NCBI GenBank assembly: GCA_965219855.1
Contig: CBDCOR010000028.1
Span: forward strand, 65,969-129,968
Source of the DNA: CAUZIZ01 sp965219855
GTDB taxonomy: Bacteria; Acidobacteriota; UBA6911; RPQK01; JAJDTT01
Direction of reading: 5' to 3'
Length of the DNA stretch: 64,000 bases
Both the position numbers and the translations under genes were made by a program. This document shows positions 53,120-63,140 of this stretch, piece by piece (the first letter of the stretch is position 1; each line of letters starts with the position of its first letter). The notes under the pieces are model-generated. The model saw nothing but the letters and a program-made list of their open reading frames with translations, was not told the DNA's origin and ran no database searches.

Positions 53120-53856
53120 GACTTCCCCCAGGGCCAGATCATCGACAGCATGTAATCCTTGGTCAGCTTCACCTTGGAGCGTTGGATCGCCGCGGCTGGG
53201 TCGACATGCTTGGGACAAACTTCAGTGCACTCTCCCACGAAGGTGCACTCCCAGATACCCTCATGACTCCCGATAATAGGTGTCCGCTGGTTCTGACCCT
53301 GATCCCTCGAGTCCATGTCGTAGCGGTGTGCCAAAGCGATGGCCGCCGGTCCGATAAAGCTCGAGTCGTTGCCGTAAACGGGGCAGGCGGCGTAACACAG
53401 CATGCAGTTGATGCACATGCTGAACTGTCTAAACTGGGCTAACTGATCGGGGGACTGCAGGTGCTCTCCCTCCGAGACCGGCTTCTCCTCGTCACGAATC
53501 ATCCATGGCTTGACCTCCTGGAGTTTGTCCATGAAGTCAGACATATCAATGACCAGATCCCGAATTATCGGGAAATTTGCCAGGGGAGCTACCTTTATCT
53601 CGTTGGGGTAGTAGTCCTTCAAGAACACCGCACACGTCAGCTTGGGAACTCCGTTGACCGTCATCCCGCAGCTCCCACACACGCCCATACGACAAGACCA
53701 GCGAAAGCTCAGGGTGCCATCGATATGGTCCTTGATATGGTTGATCGCATCCAGAACCACCATTTCCTCCCGATACGGGACTGAGTAGCTCTGCTCATAC
53801 GGCTGGGAATCCTTTTCCGGATCGTATCGGGTTACGGTAATCGTGATCTCGCTCAT
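53116..53856 (-). CDS. frdB: Fumarate reductase iron-sulfur subunit
   Basis: 246 residues. [2Fe-2S] ligands are in SCRMGVCGSCGMTVNG and a following CAVF. [4Fe-4S] and [3Fe-4S] ligands are in CINCMLCYAACPVYG and CTFVGECTEVCPKHVDP. It passes electrons between FrdA and the membrane subunits. Coupled by overlap with frdC. Confidence 0.95.
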   Translation of the reverse strand: MSEITITVTRYDPEKDSQPYEQSYSVPYREEMVVLDAINHIKDHIDGTLSFRWSCRMGVCGSCGMTVNGVPKLTCAVFLKDYYPNEIKVAPLANFPIIRDLVIDMSDFMDKLQEVKPWMIRDEEKPVSEGEHLQSPDQLAQFRQFSMCINCMLCYAACPVYGNDSSFIGPAAIALAHRYDMDSRDQGQNQRTPIIGSHEGIWECTFVGECTEVCPKHVDPAAAIQRSKVKLTKDYMLSMIWPWGKS

Positions 53857-53901
53857 AGATAACTCACGCTAGCTGGGTGTCCTGGTCTGAGCACCATGGG
53901 C

Positions 53902-55611
53902 TCAGTACTTTCGCTCCTGTGGAGGCCAACGGGTGATCGTCACTGGCTGCTTCTCTAGCCGCGGCCCCTCATCGGAGGCATAGACCAGATGATGGTGGAG
54001 GAAATTCTCATCGTCTCGCTCGGGGAAGTCTATTCGCGCCTGGGCGCCACGCGATTCCTCTCTCGCCAGAGCTGCGACGGCGAGGCATCGCGCCACATCA
54101 AGCATGAAGTCGAGTTCTAGAGCCGACATCAGCTCAGTATTGAAGACCGAGGCCCGATCCTCGATGGTGACGTTTTGAAAGCGCTCCCGGAGCTCGGCGA
54201 GAGTCTGAGTGGTTTTCTCCAGCGCTTCCTTGGTTCGATAAACCCCGCATCCCTCTTCCATGGTGAGGTTCATCTCGGTGCGGAGTCCGCTGATGCTTTC
54301 GGTACCACCTTCTTTGGCCAGAAAATCCTTCTGAATGCGGTTGACCTCATCAGCGGCCAAGGATTCGGCGGCACTGGAGGTGCCAGCCCCTTCCTCTAGT
54401 GCGTGCTGAGCCGCTGCGGTACCACTGAACCCCCCAAAGACGAGACATTCCGTCAGGGAGTTCGATCCCAGCCGGTTGGATCCATTGATGGTGACACAGG
54501 CCACCTCTCCGGAAGCGAACAGCCCAGGAATGGGAGTTTTCCCATTCAGATCGGTGCTCACCCCTCCCATCATGTAGTGAACAACCGGTCGCACCGGAAT
54601 GGGCTCTACCACTGGATCAATCCCTACGTACTTGACTACCAGTTCGCGGACAAAGGGGAGTTTCTCATCGATCAGCTTCTCTCCCAGGTGCGTCAAGTCA
54701 AGATGAACATGACCGCCATGACCCTCCCCGTAGGCCCGTCCCGCCTCCATCTCCTTGATAATCGCTCGAGAGAGGATATCCCTTGGTCCCAATTCCATCT
54801 TGCCAGGGATATAGTTCTCCAGGAACCGGTCGCCCTCGTTGTTCTTCAGGTAACCACCTTCTCCCCGAGAGGCTTCGGTGATCAGGATACCGGTGCCGGG
54901 CAGACCGGTGGGGTGATACTGGACGAACTCCATGTCCTTGAGAGGAGCCCCCGCCCGGTAGGCCATCGCCATCCCGTCTCCAGTCTTGATGTTTCCGTTG
55001 GTGGTAAAAGGAAAGACGCGCCCACAGCCACCCGAGCAAAGCAGAACCGACTTCGCCAGAATCGAGTGCACTGCGCCGGTATGAAGGTCGAGACTGGTCA
55101 CTCCGACGCACTTTCCATCCTCTACCAGGAGAGAGGTCACAAACCACTCGTCAAAACGGCGAATGCTGGCATACCTGAGAGAGTGCTGAAAAAGGCTGTG
55201 CAGCATGTGGAAACCAGTCTTGTCGGCTGCGAAAAGAGTCCGCTTGACGCTCATGCCGCCGAACGCGCGGACACTGATGCGGCCGTCCGGATCCCGGCTC
55301 CAGGGACAACCCCAATGCTCCAACTGAACCAGCTCCCGAGGACAAGTGTTGACGAACAGCTCGACGGCGTCCTGGTCAGCCAGATAATCGCTGCCCCGGA
55401 TGGTGTCGAAGGCATGGAGGTCAAGGTTGTCATCCTCCCGCATCACGGCCGCCGCTCCACCTTCAGCCGAGACCGTATGGCTGCGCATGGGATAGACCTT
55501 GGACACCACCGCGATATCGAGACCTGGCTCAACCTCGACTGCGGCAGTCGCAGCTCGCAGTCCCGCAGCGCCTCCACCAACGATCAGCAGGTCGCAGTTT
55601 ATGGTGCTCAT
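53902..55611 (-). CDS. frdA: Fumarate reductase flavoprotein subunit
   Basis: 569 residues from ATG 55611; in-frame ATGs at 55632 and 55671 are alternatives. The FAD-binding motif is CDLLIVGGGAAGLRAAT. The covalent-FAD histidine lies in MRSHTVSAEGGAAAV. Active-site blocks HPTGLPGTGILITEASRGEG and GVSTDLNGKTPIPGLFASGE are complete, with NGSNRLGSNSL near the flavin. First gene of frdABCD, 45 bases before frdB. It reduces fumarate, or oxidises succinate, at the membrane. Confidence 0.94.
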   Translation of the reverse strand: MSTINCDLLIVGGGAAGLRAATAAVEVEPGLDIAVVSKVYPMRSHTVSAEGGAAAVMREDDNLDLHAFDTIRGSDYLADQDAVELFVNTCPRELVQLEHWGCPWSRDPDGRISVRAFGGMSVKRTLFAADKTGFHMLHSLFQHSLRYASIRRFDEWFVTSLLVEDGKCVGVTSLDLHTGAVHSILAKSVLLCSGGCGRVFPFTTNGNIKTGDGMAMAYRAGAPLKDMEFVQYHPTGLPGTGILITEASRGEGGYLKNNEGDRFLENYIPGKMELGPRDILSRAIIKEMEAGRAYGEGHGGHVHLDLTHLGEKLIDEKLPFVRELVVKYVGIDPVVEPIPVRPVVHYMMGGVSTDLNGKTPIPGLFASGEVACVTINGSNRLGSNSLTECLVFGGFSGTAAAQHALEEGAGTSSAAESLAADEVNRIQKDFLAKEGGTESISGLRTEMNLTMEEGCGVYRTKEALEKTTQTLAELRERFQNVTIEDRASVFNTELMSALELDFMLDVARCLAVAALAREESRGAQARIDFPERDDENFLHHHLVYASDEGPRLEKQPVTITRWPPQERKY

Positions 55612-55794
55612 AGAAGGGGTAGATCTTGGCATACTCTCGGCCGCGGAATCAAGGTTTGCTGGCCCGCCCAAGATCCCTTACACTCGGTCTGGTTTTGGTT
55701 GGCGGTAGAACCTTTTGACGTTCGTTTGTTTCGGTGTTCTGCGGTTCGCCATTTCGAGCTTGCTTCTGCCAAAAGCGAAACTTTTCTAATGAGG

Positions 55795-55872
55795 AACTGC
55801 CGAATATCGAACAGACTAGTCTCGAAGGGAAGAATGACAAACAGCAGAATATCGAACAAGCGAATGTTGAAG
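55795..55872. repeat. Short direct repeats of GAATATCGAACA type
   Basis: GAATATCGAACAGACTAG and GAATATCGAACAAGCGAATG about 46 bases apart, in the 250 base space between divergent genes. The complement (TTCGATATTC) forms the inner segment of an R1 unit near 28750. The repeat overlaps the proposed start of the next gene. Confidence 0.5.
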
Positions 55873-57057
55873 GAGGAGAGGGGCTCTACGACGTATTCGA
55901 GGCTTGGTATCACTATATTTGTCTTTCGAAAAATTCTCAAGACTTGCTCGATCTGGGCGTTCCTTCCCGTCCTTTGTGGCCTCGGCCAGGCGACTGCCGA
56001 AAAGAGCATCCGCGTGGGCATCATTACGGAACACAGAGGGGCTCATCTCGGCCCCTACTTCGGCTCTCTTACACGCTGTATCGGGGTCGAGAAGGTTGCC
56101 ATCGCCGACCCCTCCGGGGAGAGCTTCTCCAAAGCAAAAGAGCTGATGGGAAAACGCTTCCCCGAAATAGCAACCTTTGCTGACTATCGCACCATGCTGG
56201 ACAAGTTCAATCCGCAGATGGTCCTGGTCAGCCTCGAACCCCACCACTCGCCGGAACCGATCGAAACCGCACTAACAGGGGGTTCTCATGTGTTGACCGA
56301 AAAACCTGCATGCGTGCGCGTGAAGGACTTCGAGCGAATGGCAGCCCTTGCCAGATCAAAGGATCGCCGTCTCATGCTGGTTCTGGCCAATCGCAATAGT
56401 CCGCTGGTTCAAAAGGCAAAGGAGTTGATCCAATCGGGCTACCTCGGAAAACTCTATGGTTCGCAGGTGTATCTCCTGGCGGACCAGACGCGCTTGACGC
56501 GCCCCGAGTATCAGCGGTCGTGGCGGGCCAGCAAGGCCCGAGCGGGGGGCGGTCATTTGCTCTGGCTCGGAATCCACTACATCGATTTGATCCAATACAT
56601 GAGCGGCCAAAGCGTCCGTCAGGTCGCCGGATTCTACGGGAACGTCGGGGGTCAGCCCATCGACGTGGAAGACGCTGCTGTGGTGGCGCTGCAGTTCGAT
56701 CGAGGCATGGTGGGCACTCTCCAATCCGGATACTATCTCGATCGCGGATATCAAACGGGCTTCAAGATCTGGGGTTCGAAAGGCTGGCTGCGCTTCGAAC
56801 TTGATCCCAATGCTCCGCCGCTGGAGTGGTACTCGAGTGCCGACGGTGCCCCCGAGGGAGTTCAAACCTTCGAGGACACGACCGGCTTCATGTCAGACGG
56901 TATCAGCCAATACTTTCCGTTCGTCCAGGCGGCAGTGGACGCCTCCCGTGGAGTCGCTGCTGCCCCGCTCACCGCGGCCGAGGGACTGCAGGTGCTGAGG
57001 GTAATCTTTGGGGCCTACGACGCTGGAGACACTGGAAGAACCCAGACCATCGAATAA
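55864..57057 (+). CDS. Exported Gfo/Idh/MocA-family oxidoreductase
   Basis: 397 residues if ATG 55864 is used; this ATG falls in a short repeat and lacks a clear ribosome site, so the start is uncertain. A signal-like segment (TCSIWAFLPVLCGLGQATA) is followed by the Rossmann domain (IRVGIITEHRGAHLGPYF). The catalytic motif is TEKPACVRVKDF, the normal EKP. The C-terminal domain has GGGHLLWLGIHYIDLIQYMS. Gfo/Idh enzymes exported with a bound cofactor are known in sugar degradation. It ends 14 bases before the ThDP enzyme start. Confidence 0.82.
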   Translation: MLKEERGSTTYSRLGITIFVFRKILKTCSIWAFLPVLCGLGQATAEKSIRVGIITEHRGAHLGPYFGSLTRCIGVEKVAIADPSGESFSKAKELMGKRFPEIATFADYRTMLDKFNPQMVLVSLEPHHSPEPIETALTGGSHVLTEKPACVRVKDFERMAALARSKDRRLMLVLANRNSPLVQKAKELIQSGYLGKLYGSQVYLLADQTRLTRPEYQRSWRASKARAGGGHLLWLGIHYIDLIQYMSGQSVRQVAGFYGNVGGQPIDVEDAAVVALQFDRGMVGTLQSGYYLDRGYQTGFKIWGSKGWLRFELDPNAPPLEWYSSADGAPEGVQTFEDTTGFMSDGISQYFPFVQAAVDASRGVAAAPLTAAEGLQVLRVIFGAYDAGDTGRTQTIE

Positions 57058-57071
57058 CCAGGAGGATGTTC

Positions 57072-58712
57072 ATGACAGGTGCAGATGCGGTAGCCAAGAT
57101 CTTAAAAGCCGAAGGGATACGTCAGGTCTTCTGCTATCCCACCACTCCAATCCTGGACGCCCTGGCTCGTGCCGACGTTCGCGTCATCACCTCCCGGCAG
57201 GAGCGGGTTGCCGGGAACATGGCTGACGGGGTCTCACGCTCTACCAATGGCAAACAGATCGGCACCTTTACCGTGCAGCAGAGCGCCGGGGCGGAGAACG
57301 CCTTCGCCGGAATTGCGCATTCCTACACCGATTCAACACCCGTGCTCTTCCTCCCTGGACATCCGGGAGTGAACGCGATTGGCAACACTCCTACCTTCGA
57401 CAGCTGCGACAACTATCGTGCCACCACCAAGCTGGCTCAGAAGATTCTCACTCAAGATCAGATTCTGATGAAGCTGCGGCAGGCATTCACGGCTCTGCGT
57501 TCCGGAAGACCGCAGCCGGTTCTACTGGAGCTGCCCGTCGACCTGTGCAACGCGAACTACGAGGGCGCGTTGGACTACGACCCGGTACCGCCAATCCGTC
57601 CTGCCGCCGATCCGGGAGCCGTGAGGGAGGCAGCCGAACGCCTGCTCAACGCAAAGTGTCCCTTGATCTGGGTAGGACAAGGAGTGCTGTATGCCGAAGC
57701 CAGCGACGAATTGAAGCGTGTGGCAGAGCTCCTGGGCGCTCCCGTCATGACCACGTTGCAAGGGAAGGGTGCCTTCCCCGAAAACCACCCGCTGGCTGCC
57801 GGAGTCGGTGCCTACGTGTCGACCGAAATGGTGAGGCATTACCTCGATGTCTCCGATCTGGTCCTGGCGGTCGGCTCCAGCCTCAGCCGAGCTTCCTTCA
57901 CCCCGGTCCTACCGGCAGGGAAAAGTTTGATCCACGCCACTATCGATCCCTCGGATATCAACAAGGAATATGCGGCGACGGTCCCGATAGCCGCCGACGC
58001 CAGGTTGTTCCTGGAGCAGCTGGCAGAAGAACTAAGGAGCCGCGTGGGGGAACGCCAGAAACAGCTGCGTGGACAGACTGCCGACACCATAGCAACGATC
58101 CGCAACAGTTGGCTTCAGGAGTTCGAACCTCTGTTCAGTGACGACTCCAGTCCTATCAACGGATATCAGATGTTTCGCGAACTCTGGGCGGCCATCGAGC
58201 CGGAGCCGTCCATGCTGACCCATGAATCGGGATCCTCCCGGGATATCCAGTGCGTCTTCTACCAGGCCCTGACCCCGCGCAGCTACCTGGGCTGGGGCCA
58301 GTCCTCACAGTTGGGATTCTCCCTGGGACTCGCGATGGGTGCGAAGCTTGCGAATCCCGACAAACTGGTGGTCAACGTCATGGGAGACGCGTCGGTTGGC
58401 ATGACCGGCATGGATTGGGAAACGGCCGCCCGCGAGAACATTCCCATACTCACCGTGGTCAAGCACGACTCGATCTTCAGCGGATACGATCGTCACATCC
58501 CAGAGTCGATAAAGCGCTACCAAACCTCGACCCAGAAGGGAGATTACGCGGGCGTTGCCAGGGCCCTGGGTTGTCACTCGGAGAAGGTCGAACAGGCCTC
58601 CGACCTGAGACCCGCTCTCGAGCGAGGCATCCAGGCCACCCAAGACGGTCAGCCGGCAGTCGTGGACGTGATTACGTGCGAGACGCGCAAGCTGTCGAAG
58701 GTGTGGGAGTAG
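57072..58712 (+). CDS. Thiamine-diphosphate-dependent enzyme, acetolactate-synthase-like
   Basis: 546 residues. AGGAGGATGTTC gives ATG 57072 ideal spacing; ATG 57066 would lie on the ribosome site. N-terminal PYR domain: VFCYPTTPILDALARADVRV, then SRQERVAGNMADGVSR with the catalytic glutamate (E of RQE). Middle domain: ECPLIWVGQG-type CPLIWVGQGVLYAEAS. C-terminal ThDP domain: VVNVMGDASVGMTGMDWETA, the GDG-type site here as GDA. It probably decarboxylates or ligates a 2-oxoacid. Together with the upstream oxidoreductase it may handle a sugar-derived acid. Confidence 0.85.
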   Translation: MTGADAVAKILKAEGIRQVFCYPTTPILDALARADVRVITSRQERVAGNMADGVSRSTNGKQIGTFTVQQSAGAENAFAGIAHSYTDSTPVLFLPGHPGVNAIGNTPTFDSCDNYRATTKLAQKILTQDQILMKLRQAFTALRSGRPQPVLLELPVDLCNANYEGALDYDPVPPIRPAADPGAVREAAERLLNAKCPLIWVGQGVLYAEASDELKRVAELLGAPVMTTLQGKGAFPENHPLAAGVGAYVSTEMVRHYLDVSDLVLAVGSSLSRASFTPVLPAGKSLIHATIDPSDINKEYAATVPIAADARLFLEQLAEELRSRVGERQKQLRGQTADTIATIRNSWLQEFEPLFSDDSSPINGYQMFRELWAAIEPEPSMLTHESGSSRDIQCVFYQALTPRSYLGWGQSSQLGFSLGLAMGAKLANPDKLVVNVMGDASVGMTGMDWETAARENIPILTVVKHDSIFSGYDRHIPESIKRYQTSTQKGDYAGVARALGCHSEKVEQASDLRPALERGIQATQDGQPAVVDVITCETRKLSKVWE

Positions 58713-58760
58713 GGTCAAGAGTCGCACGTCCCTTGGCTGGCGTTTCTGGAGATGAACCTC

Positions 58761-58955
58761 TAGCCCGCATTTCTCATCGCTTGTCGTAGCGAGGCGCCGC
58801 AAGGGCCGTCCTGGCAAGGCTTGCGACCGAGACCACTCGTGGCGAGCCGCCGCAGTCGTACTTGTACAGTACGTCGAGGAGGCCGACCGAGCATAACACA
58901 GCCAGGGCGGATGATTGCGGCGTCGCAGTAGACCAGCGATGAGAAATGCGGGCTA
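58761..58955. mobile_element. MITE-like element, copy 2
   Basis: 195 bp with perfect 20 base terminal inverted repeats (TAGCCCGCATTTCTCATCGC and its complement) and TA at each outer end. Whole-length similarity to 1265-1445. Inner CGTACTTGTACAGTACG is a small palindrome. The rest of 58713-59065 contains only R1-like fragments. Confidence 0.8.
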
Positions 58956-59065
58956 GATTGGGGCGGCAACATCGGCCCTGGGCCTCCCCCCCCACCATTT
59001 TGCGAAAAACGAATTTCTCCGCCATCAGGATCGCCCAAGTCGAAAGAGACGTGCGCCGTTCAGAC

Positions 59066-59449
59066 CTATTCCGCATCCTGCGGCTTCACATCCGGAGGGG
59101 CGCCGACGAAGAGCCAGCAGCAATCCTCATCCGTGTGGTTATAGACTGAGCGCATGGGCTCCGGCGGGAAATAGATGGCGGTGTTCTCTTCCACCTCATA
59201 CTCCTCGTCTCCTACCCTCACCATCGCCTTACCTTTCATCAGGTAGTAGATCTCTGACATGGTGAAGTGGCGATGGTGTTCTACGCTGCCACCTGGTTTG
59301 AGGTGACCCACCGACATCCGTAGAGTGTCGGGCATTCCGAAGCCCTGGTTAAACGACTTGTGGACAAGCGTGTCCTGGTCAGGCGCGGCGATATCGGGGA
59401 GATCAAGCCACCTCACGGGTTTTCCACCACGGGTCGGGTCTTCACTCAT
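59066..59449 (-). CDS. Cupin-domain protein
   Basis: 127 residues, single cupin. Motif 1 is PGGSVEHHRHFTMSEIYYLM (G-x5-H-x-H-x4-E) and motif 2 is FPPEPMRSVYNHTDEDCC. Both metal-binding histidine sets are present. Such proteins bind small carboxylated or sugar ligands or act as isomerases or dioxygenases. It lies between the ThDP enzyme and an SDR in opposite orientation to the former. Confidence 0.88.
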   Translation of the reverse strand: MSEDPTRGGKPVRWLDLPDIAAPDQDTLVHKSFNQGFGMPDTLRMSVGHLKPGGSVEHHRHFTMSEIYYLMKGKAMVRVGDEEYEVEENTAIYFPPEPMRSVYNHTDEDCCWLFVGAPPDVKPQDAE

Positions 59450-59492
59450 TTGATTGTCCTCCTTTTTTGTTTGTGTAGTTCAGATTCATCTC

Positions 59493-60281
59493 TCACCACG
59501 CCAACCACCCGCCATCTACACACAGCACCTGTCCGGTGACAAAGGCGGAGGCGTCCGAGGCCAGATAGACGACGGCCCCTTTGAGATCGTTGCCCGTTCC
59601 GGGCCTCCCGAGAGGCGTTCTTCCAGAGAGACCTTCCCAGGTTTTGCTGGTTTTTTCAACTTTCAGTCGATCCGTCCGCATCATCCCGGGACTGATTGCG
59701 TTCACTCGTATCTTGTACTTTGCCCAATAGGTTGCCAGCGTGCGGGTCATGCCGACGACAGCCCCTTTACTGGCCGAGTAGGCAAGATCTTCTCGGGGCA
59801 CCCCGTCGTCCATCGAATCTGCCAGGGAAAGATCGACACCTACGTGACCATAAACTGAAGCGATATTGATAATACACCCGCCCCCTTTGTCTACCATGAC
59901 CCGACCCACCGCCTGGCAACAGAGAAACGTTCCGGTAGAGTTGACGTCGAATACCCGCTGCCAACTTTCAAGTGGACAGGTCAAGGTGGGAGCGTGGAGG
60001 GAAATGCCGGCGTTATTGACTAGGACGTCGATTCTGGGAAAGTGTTCCTGAGCCAATTTAACCAGGTGCTCGACCTGCTCGGGCTGGCTCACATCGAGCG
60101 GGACCGAAAGGGCCTTCCTTCCCAGCTGCCGAATCCTCTCGGCTGCCTCCTCGCCCCGCTCCGGATCGAGGTCGGCAACGATCAGATCGGCCCCAGCCTC
60201 AGCCAGGCCCAGAGCCATGTCAAGACCCAGACCGCTGCCCGCACCTGTGACGATCGCCAGTTTTTCGCTGAGGTCGAACAC
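59493..60281 (-). CDS. Short-chain dehydrogenase/reductase
   Basis: 262 residues from GTG 60281. TGAGSGLGLDMALGL is the cofactor motif, ADLDPE carries the acidic residue that favours NAD(H), NNAGIS follows, SVYG holds the serine, and YSASKGAVVGMTRT contains YxxxK. It precedes the cupin gene by 43 bases on the same strand, probably as one transcript. Likely a gluconate- or sugar-type dehydrogenase. Confidence 0.92.
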   Translation of the reverse strand: MFDLSEKLAIVTGAGSGLGLDMALGLAEAGADLIVADLDPERGEEAAERIRQLGRKALSVPLDVSQPEQVEHLVKLAQEHFPRIDVLVNNAGISLHAPTLTCPLESWQRVFDVNSTGTFLCCQAVGRVMVDKGGGCIINIASVYGHVGVDLSLADSMDDGVPREDLAYSASKGAVVGMTRTLATYWAKYKIRVNAISPGMMRTDRLKVEKTSKTWEGLSGRTPLGRPGTGNDLKGAVVYLASDASAFVTGQVLCVDGGWLAW

Positions 60282-60354
60282 CGCTTATCGCCCTCCCTAA
60301 GGGCCCTGTCAAAAATAACTTCACATTCTGGGGCCCATCTTTACCCCATCTTCA

Positions 60355-60640
60355 GCCGCTCCGTGCGGGTTCGGTTCCACCCCGGCATCGGAAAGGATGG
60401 AAAATGGGTCCCGTCAGACCAAGCGAGGTGAATCCTGAAGGGATTCACCTCGCTCCCATGCACTCAGTGCCCTCGGTCACGCCAGAAGCTGACACCGATT
60501 GTCAGAATTACTCCGTTCGAGCAAATCCTGATTCTTCAACCACTTAGGCATTGGGACTTGCAAGGCCAAGTAGGTCGAATCGCTAACCACTTGATATCAT
60601 TTGATTTTTAACCGGACAGTGGTGTTCCAGTGTACTAAGT
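60355..60640. repeat. Modular intergenic repeat R4, short copy (inverted)
   Basis: Reverse complement of blocks in 20345-20800, without the inner 230 bp. The palindrome GAGGTGAATCC-TGAAG-GGATTCACCTC lies at its centre. The gap 60282-60768 holds nothing else recognisable. Confidence 0.75.
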
Positions 60641-60768
60641 GCGGGCCAAGTCTACCATCAGCCTATGAGGCGAAACAGTCGCACGCCCACCCCTACGATC
60701 CTTGACAAACAGCGTGAGCGGGCAGCATCATGAAACTGCTCCGTTAGCCTTTCCAATAACAACTTGGC

Positions 60769-62123
60769 ATGGAGAATCAAATGACCTTAACTGACCTTGG
60801 CCAACGAATCGAGGAGGAGTACCGCGCACGCACTCCCAAGTCGGGAGCACTATTCCAGGAAGCCCAGGCCTATCTCCCGGGAGGAGACACCCGCACGGGC
60901 ACGGCTTTTCGGCCTTATCCGACCTATTTCACCCATGGCGAAGGCAGCTACCTCCACGACGTCGATGGCAACGAGATCCTCGATTTCACCAACAACGCCA
61001 CTTCGTTGATCCATGGCCACGCCCATCCGGAAATCGTCAAGCTTCTGGAGCACCAGCTGGCATGCGGTACCGGGTGGTCGGCACCCAACAGCCACCAGAT
61101 ACACCTCGCTCAGATTCTGTGTCAGCGTGTGCCTTCTCTGGAGCGAGTACGGTTCTGCAACTCGGGAACCGAAGCCAACATGCACGCCATAAAAGCTGCG
61201 CGCGCGTTCACGGGTCGCAACCGAATCCTCATGATAGACGGGCCTACCATGGCAGTTATGAGGGCACTGAGTTCGAGGGGTCGAGGTCGGCGCTTCCGAA
61301 TCCACAGGTTCGTGGAATCCCTGTGAATGCGGCGGAGAATGTCCTGATCGCGCCCTACGATGACACAGCTGCCGCAGAACAGTTGGTCCAGCAACACCGG
61401 AGCGAACTGGCCGCCGTTATCGTGAACCCCGTGTTCACTCAAGGCAGACTTGGGCTTCCCTCGGAAGGCTACCTTGCATCCCTGAGAGAACTGACTCGAT
61501 CTTCGGACGTCCTCTTGATCTTCGACGAGGTCATCTCCTTCAGGATGGCATCTGGAGGAGCGCAGGACTACTTTGGGGTCACGCCCGACTTGACGGCTCT
61601 TGGAAAGATCGTTGGGGGAGGTCTCCCGGTGGGAGCATTCGGAGGAAGGGCGGATATGATGGCCCTCTTCGCCGACACGCAGCCACCCTCGATCACCCAC
61701 GCCGGAACCTTCAACGGCAATCCTCTCACTCTAGCGGCGGGGATCGCTTCGTTGGAGCTCCTGACGGAAGAAGCGTACGAGCGTCTAGCCCGACTTGGCA
61801 GCCGGCTGCAGCAGCAGATTGAAAAGATCTCAAAGGATCTAGGGATGCCGTTCGAGGTGAATCGTATGGTGTCGCTGGTAAGCCCCGATCTCCCTCAGGC
61901 GACAAGCCCCGACCCAACTGCTCGAGCAGCAGCCCAGGAACTCCGGCACCTGCTCAACCTGGCCCTACTCAATCGGGGCATCAAGGCCGACAGCAACCTG
62001 GCGATGTCGACCGTCATGGCGGAAGTAGAATTGGAGCGGCTGACGGACACCCTGAGGGATGTCCTTGCGGATTTCGCTCCCGCCATGGAAGTACTCAAAA
62101 GCGTCCCTGCCTCGACAAGTTAG
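60769..62123 (+). pseudogene. Class III aminotransferase / glutamate-1-semialdehyde-aminomutase-like, one-base frameshift
   Basis: The first frame (ATG 60769, or 60781 with GGAG upstream) reads QAYLPGGDTRTGTAF, DVDGNEILDFTNNATSLIHG and FCNSGTEANMHAIKAAR up to RILMIDG. At the GGG of 61240-61242 the sense moves to the next frame with AYHGSYEGTEFEG, LIFDEVISFRMASGG and the PLP-lysine region LGKIVGGGLPVGAFGG, to the stop at 62123. One G missing from a G run explains the shift. Joined, the protein is about 450 residues. A sequencing error is possible. Confidence 0.85.
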
Positions 62124-62184
62124 ACTGTAAGTGAGTCGCTGGCCAGCTGATTCGGCTGGCTTCCTATCCCAAAGGACACCCAAC

Positions 62185-63120
62185 ATGCCAATCCAGACCG
62201 TTCTTGGAACCATTGCACCAAAAGAGCTCGGCTCAACCCTGATGCATGAACACACCCTGGTCGACATCTGGGAGTGGGGTGGGCGAATGGGATACGACTC
62301 CATCGTGGATGACGAGGATCTGCTAGTTGAAGAACTGGCGCAATACCGTGATGCCGGCGGCTCGGCGCTGGTCGACGTCACTCCGATTGGACTGCGGCGC
62401 AATCCCTCCGGGATGAAACGCATATCCGAGGCGACCGGACTCCACGTCATCATGGGATGCGGCTGGTACCGGGAGCGGGTCTATCCTGCCTACGTCTACG
62501 AGCTCAGCACCAATCAGCTCGCCGATCTCGTAATCAAGGAGTTTACTGACGGGGTCGAGGATACCGGTATAAAACCGGGAATCATCGGCGAAATCGGCAC
62601 CGAGCGCTTCCACGTCACACCCGCCGAAGAGCGCGTCTTTCGGGCCTCTGCCCGCGCTCAGCGCCAGACCGGCGCGACCGTGACGACCCACACAACGCAC
62701 TTCGGCGATCTCGGCCTGGAGCAGGTAGCCCTACTGACAGAAGAGGACGTCCCCCCGGATCGGATCATCGTCGGCCATCTGGGCGAGCGTCGGGGAGTTG
62801 AGACAGAACTGGCGATTGCCGAAAAGGGAGTCTATGTCGAGATCGACCACGTCGGACGCTCTCCCAGTGCCGGAACCCAGCCCGAAAACCAGCGAGCACG
62901 TAATGTAGTGGATCTGGTTCGAGCGGGTTACCTCGAAAGGGTCCTGATCTCGATGGACATCTGTTCCAACAGCCTCCTCCACTGGAACGGAGGTCATGGA
63001 TTCGACTACCTTCTCAACATCTTTGTGCCGCTGCTCCAACAACAGGGTCTAACCGATGAAGAGATCAACACGATTCTGGTGGAGAACCCCCGTCGCGCCC
63101 TCGACTTTCCTGCAGGATAA
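62185..63120 (+). CDS. Phosphotriesterase-family metallohydrolase
   Basis: 311 residues from ATG 62185; AAAGGA lies about nine bases upstream. The (beta/alpha)8 metal site is visible: LMHEHTLVD (H-x-H), GIIGEIGTERF with glutamate in place of the carboxylated lysine, TVTTHTTHFG, IVGHLGER and ISMDICSN with the last aspartate. Relatives with this glutamate hydrolyse lactones or phosphoesters. It follows the aminotransferase gene by 61 bases on the same strand. Confidence 0.88.
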   Translation: MPIQTVLGTIAPKELGSTLMHEHTLVDIWEWGGRMGYDSIVDDEDLLVEELAQYRDAGGSALVDVTPIGLRRNPSGMKRISEATGLHVIMGCGWYRERVYPAYVYELSTNQLADLVIKEFTDGVEDTGIKPGIIGEIGTERFHVTPAEERVFRASARAQRQTGATVTTHTTHFGDLGLEQVALLTEEDVPPDRIIVGHLGERRGVETELAIAEKGVYVEIDHVGRSPSAGTQPENQRARNVVDLVRAGYLERVLISMDICSNSLLHWNGGHGFDYLLNIFVPLLQQQGLTDEEINTILVENPRRALDFPAG

Positions 63121-63140
63121 CGTTCTGGTCCGGCCGCTTC

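Noticed and set aside
54403..55863. Upstream extension of the exported oxidoreductase frame through the frdA region
   Set aside because: It is antisense to frdA, whose motifs are complete; the oxidoreductase sense begins only near 55864.
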